Below are positions 13,621-18,623 of a stretch of DNA of 18,623 nt, in pieces (within the stretch, counting starts at the first letter, position 1; the number at the start of each line of letters is the position of its first letter). The translations under genes were made by a program, and so were the position numbers. Source of the stretch: JAIXWP01 sp943372555 (lineage in GTDB: Bacteria; Bacteroidota; Bacteroidia; Flavobacteriales_D; Sanyastnellaceae); contig CALRZB010000021.1 in assembly GCA_943372555.1 (NCBI GenBank), positions 1 through 18,623 of the forward strand, written 5' to 3'. The notes under the pieces were generated by a model. The model worked only from the letters and a program-made list of their open reading frames with translations. It was not told the DNA's origin and did not search any database.

Positions 13621-14556
13621 TTAGGACTTAAGGAGAATATGTCGAATCGCTTCATTAGCGTCGACTATTCTCCTTTCTTTTTGCTCCAAAGTTTCGCTAA
13701 TACTGCGGTGCTCGAGTTTTCTTAAATGCGACTCCATCAATCTGCAAAGTTCTAATGCTTGTGGTGAAAGTATAGATGCGAAGAACTTTTCTCTTATATA
13801 TTCGATTGCCTGGGTGTTTGGATGAATCATATCCGCTTCGTAGAAACGGTAATCTCGTAAGTCATCCATTAAAATTTCATAAGAGGGGAAATAAAAGCAA
13901 ACTCCGGGAAACGATTTTTGAATCTTTTCAATTGCCAAGAGTAACGTTGCTTTGGACTTTTGATTTTCTTCAAATCCCTCTCTTAAATGTCGAACCGGAC
14001 TTACGGTGAAAATCACTTTAATCTTTGGATTGACTGCCAAAAGGTGGGAAAGAACATTATTCCATTCGCTTACTATATCGGAAATCTCACTTCTTTTCTT
14101 TTCAAAGGAATTAGAATGGAGCTTATGACAATTCGCTGCTATTTGACTTGTTTCTAGATATTGATAACCGATAGCAGTACCAAAAGTTATTACAAGTGTT
14201 GAGGCTTCCTTTACAAAATGAGCCCCCTCTCCTATTACATTATTAATTCTCTCCAATGTCTCCTCAGATTTCAAAGAAGAAAATTTACCATGGTGATTTA
14301 AACTAACCCAATTTTCATTTGACTTTATTAAATCATCAATATGGTATTCCCTGTTCAAAATACACTCTGAAAGAGCCTTTGCTAATGGGATTGGATGAAA
14401 TACAATCCCGTGAGAATTAGAAAATACAGGAAATCGAAACCTTGTTAAGCTCGACGCTATATGTTCAGTAAAGCAAGAGCCCAACATCATGATTTTATCG
14501 CGATGCGTTAAATTAAAATCTAAATTTTTGGGCGATAATTCGGTTCTGAACTCCAT
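13621..14556 (-). CDS. GSCFA-domain protein (SGNH-hydrolase-like)
   Basis: A 311-residue GSCFA-family protein. The name-giving motif is present as Gly26-Ser27-Cys28-Phe29 in MMLGSCFTEHIA. Other family marks are SHGIVFHPIP near 48-57, LVITFGTAIGYQYL at 121-134, TVSPVRHLREG at 184-194, and FYFPSYEILMDDLRDYRFY near 221-239 followed by ADMIHPN at 241-247. The Ser27 and the late Asp242 and His245 are arranged as in SGNH/GDSL-type esterases, so it may be a deacylase, but its activity is not established. Its ATG directly abuts the stop of the glycosyltransferase gene, so the two are probably coupled and it may act on a glycan or its acyl groups. No signal peptide is seen. Confidence 0.9.
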   Translation of the reverse strand: MEFRTELSPKNLDFNLTHRDKIMMLGSCFTEHIASSLTRFRFPVFSNSHGIVFHPIPLAKALSECILNREYHIDDLIKSNENWVSLNHHGKFSSLKSEETLERINNVIGEGAHFVKEASTLVITFGTAIGYQYLETSQIAANCHKLHSNSFEKKRSEISDIVSEWNNVLSHLLAVNPKIKVIFTVSPVRHLREGFEENQKSKATLLLAIEKIQKSFPGVCFYFPSYEILMDDLRDYRFYEADMIHPNTQAIEYIREKFFASILSPQALELCRLMESHLRKLEHRSISETLEQKERRIVDANEAIRHILLKS

Positions 14557-15537
14557 TTATACAAGCTGATCAATTTGTATTGAAATTCCGCATTTAAAAT
14601 GGCCTTGAGGGCATTTTTTCTGTCCATGCAAACCACAAGGGCGACAAGGCAAGTCAATAGTGGTTTCTACTATTTTGGAAACATCACTTAGGGGTCCGAA
14701 ACCAAATTCGGGAATAGTGCTACAAAAAACCGCAGTTGTCGGGGCGTTCATGGCTGAAGCCAAATGAAGCGGACCACTATCATTTGTATAATTCATTTCG
14801 GCCTTTGACATCAGCGCTGCAGATTGGAGCAGGGTGAGATCACCTGCAAGCACCTGCACAACTCTATTGTGGCATTTTTGAGCTATCTGATTGCACAAGT
14901 CTCGATCACCAGGACCTCCTAGAAGAACAACACGACTGCTCGTACGATGAATCAACTCCACCCACTTTTCTATTGGAAACTTCTTCGTTTCCCAAACCGA
15001 AGCCGGACTGATCGTAATGAATCTATCCAAAGTAAATGTCTCCACTTTTTGCATATCCGCTATGGAAGGATATACTTTGGGCTTAGCATATTTCGCTTCC
15101 TTTAGTTCTTCCAGGACTCCGAAATTTCTTTCGGTCTCGTGTAAATACTTTTCGTCTTTGTTGCTTATGATGTGCGGAAAGGCTTTTGTAAATAAAAATG
15201 AAAGAGGATTTTTGTCAAAGCCATATTTCACTTTTGCACCAGAAAAAGCCGTCATTATTCCAGAAGAAGCAAATCGTTGTAGGTTGATGACTGCATCGTA
15301 CTTCACTGCTCTAGATTTCAAGATAATCTTGAACATGGAGGCGTACTTAGAAACCTTTTTATCCCAAACTATCACTTCATGAATGAACGGATGATCTTTT
15401 ACTAGCGCTTCATTTCCTCTTCTTACGAGAAAATCAATTTGAGCACTGGGATAGGCAGCATGCAAAGATTCCATTACACCGGTAGCCAGTATAACATCAC
15501 CAATGAATGCTGTTTGTATTACTAAAATTTTATTCAT
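14557..15537 (-). CDS. Glycosyltransferase family 9 (heptosyltransferase-like) protein
   Basis: A 326-residue GT-B fold enzyme of family GT9, which includes the ADP-heptose:LPS heptosyltransferases of lipopolysaccharide core assembly. The N-terminus ILVIQTAFIGDVILATG (4-20) holds the family's Gly-Asp acceptor-side motif. SPASVWETKKFPIEKW at 177-192 and VVLLGGPGDRDL near 203-214 mark the C-terminal nucleotide-sugar domain, and NDSGPLHLASAM at 252-263 is the highly conserved donor-site motif. Four cysteines near the end (C298, C301, C309, C316, in a C-x2-C-x7-C-x6-C layout) are common in GT9 proteins and may tie the C-terminus together. The ATG overlaps the dapD stop by one base (TGATG); a GTG one codon earlier is also possible. 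Family secure; donor and acceptor unknown. Confidence 0.92.
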   Translation of the reverse strand: MNKILVIQTAFIGDVILATGVMESLHAAYPSAQIDFLVRRGNEALVKDHPFIHEVIVWDKKVSKYASMFKIILKSRAVKYDAVINLQRFASSGIMTAFSGAKVKYGFDKNPLSFLFTKAFPHIISNKDEKYLHETERNFGVLEELKEAKYAKPKVYPSIADMQKVETFTLDRFITISPASVWETKKFPIEKWVELIHRTSSRVVLLGGPGDRDLCNQIAQKCHNRVVQVLAGDLTLLQSAALMSKAEMNYTNDSGPLHLASAMNAPTTAVFCSTIPEFGFGPLSDVSKIVETTIDLPCRPCGLHGQKKCPQGHFKCGISIQIDQLV

Positions 15538-16355
15538 CACACGGCTACTTCGAAATCTCGAAGTGCATCATTTAATGATGTTTTCAAATCCGTACTTTCT
15601 TTTCTTTTGCCTATGATTAAGGCGCAGTTGACTTGGTATTCTCCTGCAGGAAATTTCTTTGTGTAGCTTCCTGGAATAACAACAGAACGCTCAGGAACTT
15701 CGCCGATGTAGGTGATTGGTTCAGGGCCTGAAACGTCAATTATTTTGGTGGATTTGGTCAAAACTACATTAGCGCCGAGTACTGCTTGTTTTCGCACGCG
15801 AACGCCCTCAACAACGATTGAACGTGAGCCGATAAAGCATCCGTCTTCAATAATTACTGGAGCAGCTTGAAGAGGTTCTAAAACACCTCCAATACCAACG
15901 CCTCCGCTGAGATGAACATCCTTGCCAACTTGCGCGCAGCTGCCAACCGTGGCCCATGTATCTACCATAGTACCAGATCCAACATAAGCCCCGATATTGA
16001 CATAAGAGGGCATAAGAATTACACCCTTCTCCAAAAAAGCACCATAGCGCGCAATGGCATGAGGGACCACGCGAACACCAGTGGCCTCGTAGTTGGTTTT
16101 GAGCGCCATCTTATCATGAAAAACGAATGGACCTACTTCGATTACCTTCATTTGCTGAATTGGGAAATACAGCACAACTGCTTTCTTCACCCATTCATTC
16201 ACCTGCCAATCGCCATTTGAGAGAGGCTCTGCAACGCGCAAATCACCGTTATCTAAATGTCCAATTACTTGACGAATTGCAGCTTTAGTACTATCCGTTT
16301 GAAGCAATGTTCTATCTTCCCAAGCCGATTCTATCTGTGCTCTTAATTCCTGCAT
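15537..16355 (-). CDS. dapD: 2,3,4,5-tetrahydropyridine-2,6-dicarboxylate N-succinyltransferase
   Basis: A 272-residue DapD, the enzyme that transfers succinyl from succinyl-CoA to tetrahydrodipicolinate in the succinylase branch of lysine and diaminopimelate synthesis; it acts in the cytoplasm. An N-terminal helical domain (about 1-90) precedes a left-handed beta-helix. The family's signature runs MVDTWATVGSCAQVGK at 130-145 and HLSGGVGIGGVLEP at 148-161, followed by FIGSRSIVVEG near 174-184. Length matches the family. It is the first gene of a minus-strand operon with a glycosyltransferase and a GSCFA protein, overlapping the former by one base. The link between cell-wall precursor synthesis and a surface glycan enzyme is notable but may be just co-transcription. 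Assignment very secure. Confidence 0.97.
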   Translation of the reverse strand: MQELRAQIESAWEDRTLLQTDSTKAAIRQVIGHLDNGDLRVAEPLSNGDWQVNEWVKKAVVLYFPIQQMKVIEVGPFVFHDKMALKTNYEATGVRVVPHAIARYGAFLEKGVILMPSYVNIGAYVGSGTMVDTWATVGSCAQVGKDVHLSGGVGIGGVLEPLQAAPVIIEDGCFIGSRSIVVEGVRVRKQAVLGANVVLTKSTKIIDVSGPEPITYIGEVPERSVVIPGSYTKKFPAGEYQVNCALIIGKRKESTDLKTSLNDALRDFEVAV

Positions 16356-16371
16356 AGGTTCTTATTTTTCC

Positions 16372-16379
16372 CAAAAATA
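16372..16379 (-). promoter_or_regulatory. -7 promoter element (TATTTTTG) for the dapD operon
   Basis: An exact TAnnTTTG match on the minus strand, 16 bases before the dapD ATG at 16355, giving a leader of about ten bases. No clear -33 TTG is seen at the expected spacing. It shares a 59-bp divergent region with the ruvX promoter. Confidence 0.5.
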
Positions 16380-16382
16380 GGA

Positions 16383-16409
16383 TTGAATCCAATGGTATTC
16401 CTAATTTTG
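16383..16409 (+). promoter_or_regulatory. Promoter of ruvX
   Basis: TTG at 16383-16385, a 16-base spacer and a perfect -7 TAATTTTG at 16402-16409. The -7 element ends five bases before the ATG at 16415, so the transcript is predicted to be leaderless. Confidence 0.55.
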
Positions 16410-16414
16410 AATTT

Positions 16415-16834
16415 ATGTCAAAGATACTCGCCATCGACTTCGGTATGAAACGCACAGGACTTGCGATTACAGATTCGATGCAAATAATTGCTTCGCCGCT
16501 AGAAACTGTTGATACTTCCAAGATATTCGAACACCTGAAAAATCTTGTAGTGAAAGAAAAAGTAATTGCTTTCGTTGTGGGCGAAGCGAGATATGCAGAT
16601 GGCAATGCTTCCGCTATCACATTGGAGCAAGAAAAATTTTGTGGTGAACTTCTAAAGAAATTTCCCACAATTCCGATTTATCGCATAGACGAAATGTACA
16701 CGAGCAAACTTGCAGCCCAGGCTTTAGTAATGGGAGGAATGAAAAAATCAGACCGTCAAAAAAAAGGGAATCTTGATAAAGTAAGCGCGGCCATTATTTT
16801 GCAGATCTTTCTTGAAAATCAATCGCGACTATAG
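16415..16834 (+). CDS. ruvX: YqgF/RuvX-family putative pre-16S rRNA nuclease / Holliday junction resolvase
   Basis: A 139-residue RNase H-like nuclease of the RuvX/YqgF family, which takes part in 16S rRNA 5'-end maturation in E. coli and has been proposed as a Holliday junction resolvase. The acidic active-site residues are in place: Asp8 in ILAIDFGMKRTGLA (4-17), Glu93 in IDEMYTS (91-97), and Asp121 in LDKVSAAIILQ (120-130). Residues 52-66 (AFVVGEARYADGNAS) match the family's second strand and loop, with the usual GLP replaced by GEA. Length is typical. It is divergent from dapD and its 3' end overlaps the bshC 3' end by six bases. Assignment secure. Confidence 0.95.
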   Translation: MSKILAIDFGMKRTGLAITDSMQIIASPLETVDTSKIFEHLKNLVVKEKVIAFVVGEARYADGNASAITLEQEKFCGELLKKFPTIPIYRIDEMYTSKLAAQALVMGGMKKSDRQKKGNLDKVSAAIILQIFLENQSRL

Positions 16835-18373
16835 TTCAACAATTTTCATTTCGATTTTTAGCGGGTCAAAACTTTCTATTAAATCAGATATAAAGTTCTC
16901 AGGCATTACATCCGCGAATTGGAAATAGTTCACCACCCTTTCTTGAGGATTTCCATCCGGAAAAACTTCAGATAAAATTTTCTCCAATTGCTGAATTCGC
17001 ACTTCTTCTTTCGACTTAAGTGCTTTCACCATCTTCTTTTCAATATTATCCAACGTGCTCAATTGACGGGTGTATTCACTGCTCACATAGCCACCCAAAG
17101 AAGGATCTATAGCAATTGCACTTTGATTTATCTGTTTGAAAAGTTCATCAAGCAGTTGCTTTTGTGGAGTCAAATCTACATTTCCATGTTGGATTAGCCA
17201 TGAGTCAATTATTTCCTTTTTTGCTTGAAATAATGAATGAACACTAAGTTGAAGCTTATCTAATTTCTTTTTCAAAGAAGGTGAAATAAGAAGCGCGCTG
17301 TCGCGAAGCACCACTGTTGGATAAGGCACTTCATACAAATCGAAAACACCTTTCAATTGAAGCCAATATGCTATTTCACCTGGCCCTCCGATGTAGGCAA
17401 TATTCGGTAAAATCAATTCCTGATAAACCGGACGAAGCACCACATTTGGACTAAATTTTTCTGGAGCTATTTCTAATTCTGCTTCTAGTTTTTCTAGATC
17501 AAATTCTGCAGCCGTAATTCTTGTTCTTTTATTTTCTTCCAAATAAAAAACATTGATTTCACGTGGTTCGACTTGCGCTTTGTAACCAGCATCAATAAGG
17601 TCTGCACTTGACTTTTTAACAGCATTAAAAGAAGCTTGCTCGCGGAGTTCTCTTTTAAGAATAGGCGCAAACAATTTCTTCAAAATTGCATCATCTGCAT
17701 CCACAATTATGAGTTCATCCATTCCAAAAATCGAATAGACTAATTCACGTGTTGCAGAAGCGAGAGTATTATTTTGATAAGCACTTTTGAGTAAATCCAA
17801 TGCTTGATTTGCTTTTTCAGAATTACCAAGCACTGTAGACAACTCTTCTATGAATGCCTCGACACCGTTGAGATTAAATCTTCCTACAGCGCCTTGCTGA
17901 TCGGTATTCCAAGTAATTTTCCTATTGAATAAAACAGCGTGATTAATTTCTTCAAAGTCATGATCTTCGGATGCCATCCAGTAGATCGGAGTAAAATTAT
18001 ACTGAGGAAATTCTGACTTCAGTCTTCGGCTCAATTTGATAGCTGAGGCGATTTTGTATATAAAATACAGTGGACCGGAAGCCAAACAAAGTTGATGACC
18101 CGTGGTGATTGTAAAGGTGTAATCTTCCTTTAGTGCATTAATATTTTTAGAAAGAGAATCGGATTTGATCGACGAATGTTGATTGGTTAAAGCTTCAGCA
18201 AGAGCCTCTCTATTGATAACAGATTTTTGTCTTCTGTGTAAACTTTGTTCAAGTGCTGCTAGCGAAGGAATACCATTGTGAAAATGATTCAACGCAGCAT
18301 GCCCATCTAGGTAGTCTTTCACTATTGGTGAAAGAAGAGCTTGTTCAAAAAGAGAAAAAGATGAAATTTTCAT
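16829..18373 (-). CDS. bshC: Bacillithiol biosynthesis cysteine-adding enzyme BshC
   Basis: A 514-residue BshC, which is thought to add cysteine to glucosaminyl-malate in the last step of bacillithiol synthesis. The N-terminal Rossmann-like part has ITTGHQLCLASGPLYFIYK at 89-107 (family TGQQ/TGHQ and GPLY) and YWMASEDHDFEEIN at 131-144 with the conserved Glu-Asp-His. Further on, NIAYIGGPGEIAYWLQLK and YPTVVLRDSALLI match the family, and a coiled-coil stretch lies in the C-terminal third. Length is normal. The ATG at 18373 follows the stop of an upstream T9SS protein gene by 26 bases, yet a perfect -7 element and a short inverted repeat sit in that gap, suggesting its own promoter. It converges with ruvX, overlapping by six bases. 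Assignment very secure. Confidence 0.95.
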   Translation of the reverse strand: MKISSFSLFEQALLSPIVKDYLDGHAALNHFHNGIPSLAALEQSLHRRQKSVINREALAEALTNQHSSIKSDSLSKNINALKEDYTFTITTGHQLCLASGPLYFIYKIASAIKLSRRLKSEFPQYNFTPIYWMASEDHDFEEINHAVLFNRKITWNTDQQGAVGRFNLNGVEAFIEELSTVLGNSEKANQALDLLKSAYQNNTLASATRELVYSIFGMDELIIVDADDAILKKLFAPILKRELREQASFNAVKKSSADLIDAGYKAQVEPREINVFYLEENKRTRITAAEFDLEKLEAELEIAPEKFSPNVVLRPVYQELILPNIAYIGGPGEIAYWLQLKGVFDLYEVPYPTVVLRDSALLISPSLKKKLDKLQLSVHSLFQAKKEIIDSWLIQHGNVDLTPQKQLLDELFKQINQSAIAIDPSLGGYVSSEYTRQLSTLDNIEKKMVKALKSKEEVRIQQLEKILSEVFPDGNPQERVVNYFQFADVMPENFISDLIESFDPLKIEMKIVEL

Positions 18374-18376
18374 TGT

Positions 18377-18390
18377 GCTACAAATGTAGC
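18377..18390 (-). promoter_or_regulatory. -7 element with embedded inverted repeat upstream of bshC
   Basis: On the minus strand TACATTTG (18388-18381) is an exact TAnnTTTG match that ends seven bases before the bshC ATG. It lies entirely inside a perfect inverted repeat, GCTACA-2 bases-TGTAGC (18377-18390). A dimeric repressor could bind there, but the repeat is short and the overlap could be chance. Confidence 0.45.
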
Positions 18391-18399
18391 GACATAAGA

Positions 18400-18623
18400 T
18401 TAACGAATGAGAGTCACGTAGCCCTCTTCAACAATAGTTACAACCCCTTTTTGATCGTCGTAATGTTGGTATGAGATTACCCAGAAGTATGTGCCGTCGG
18501 GTGCGTTTTTGCCTTCTGCAGTTCCATTCCAGCCCGTGAGTTCATCTTCCGTCATGAAGATTTTATTGCCCCATCGATTGAAGATTTCGAATTTCCATTC
18601 TTTTTGCGTTCCTGCAATAGGAA
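18400..18623 (-). CDS. C-terminus of a third T9SS type B cargo protein (runs off the right edge)
   Basis: The last 74 codons of a gene that begins beyond position 18623; the stop TAA is at 18402-18400. The visible sequence is a T9SS type B / gliding-motility C-terminal sorting domain: KFEIFNRWGNKIF, then GWNGTAEGKNAPDGTYFWVISY, and a final strand ending VTLIR. The same landmarks (FNRWG, a Trp-containing loop, DG-x-Y, closing strand ending in Arg) end the two large surface proteins, but the residues between differ, so it is a separate cargo gene. The function of the exported part cannot be seen. Confidence 0.9.
   Translation of the reverse strand, partial: PIAGTQKEWKFEIFNRWGNKIFMTEDELTGWNGTAEGKNAPDGTYFWVISYQHYDDQKGVVTIVEEGYVTLIR

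Noticed and set aside
16312..16668. A 118-codon minus-strand frame opposite ruvX
   Set aside because: ruvX has all active-site motifs and its own promoter; the opposite frame has none and runs into dapD.

Overview
The window reads as AT-rich DNA from a member of the Bacteroidota, most likely a marine or freshwater Flavobacteriales relative. Four things point there: several large secreted proteins carry the type IX secretion (T9SS) type B / gliding-motility C-terminal domain; a bacillithiol gene (bshC) is present; a GSCFA-domain protein is present; and near-perfect Bacteroidota -7 promoter elements (TAnnTTTG) sit in front of most transcription units. No tRNA, rRNA, CRISPR array or transposase was seen, and no gene-free stretch exceeds about 170 bases.

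Layout. (1) Positions 1-2997, minus strand: a tight four-gene nucleotide-sugar operon (Gfo/Idh/MocA oxidoreductase, left-handed beta-helix N-acetyltransferase, DegT-type aminotransferase, start of a PglD/NeuD-like acyltransferase). It resembles the WlbA/WlbB/WlbC (WbpB/WbpD/WbpE) set that makes 3-acetamido sugars for surface polysaccharide. (2) Positions 3054-4639, plus strand: a CarH/LitR-like MerR regulator with a cobalamin-binding half, a strong terminator, an unusual two-dyad operator-like region, and an ECF sigma factor. (3) Positions 4643-5377, minus strand: a SAM methyltransferase. (4) Positions 5476-11954, plus strand: two tandem paralogous ~1050-residue T9SS surface proteins, separated by a terminator and a promoter. 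(5) Positions 11985-13606: a CpcT/CpeT-family lipoprotein, a small helical-repeat protein on the other strand, and a small secreted protein. (6) Positions 13621-16355, minus strand: dapD, a family 9 glycosyltransferase and a GSCFA protein with stop and start codons touching. (7) Positions 16415-18623: ruvX, bshC converging on it, and the C-terminus of a third T9SS type B cargo protein.

How the parts fit. Most of the window serves the cell envelope: sugar synthesis and transfer, secreted adhesin-like proteins, a lipoprotein. The regulatory core is the MerR/CarH-like protein plus ECF sigma pair. In many Bacteroidota such a pair sits beside carotenoid genes (from memory of the group), but no crt gene is visible here. 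The sigma promoter carries two dyads with identical arms and identical geometry (TTGTTTA, 18 bases, TAAACAA), 53 bp apart, straddling the -33 and -7 elements. A degenerate third dyad of the same span lies just before the MerR gene. This is the most striking unexplained structure in the window. Several reading frames appear to open at TTG codons that lie in or beside the -7 element; the genes are better started at the downstream ATG, and several transcripts look leaderless or nearly so.
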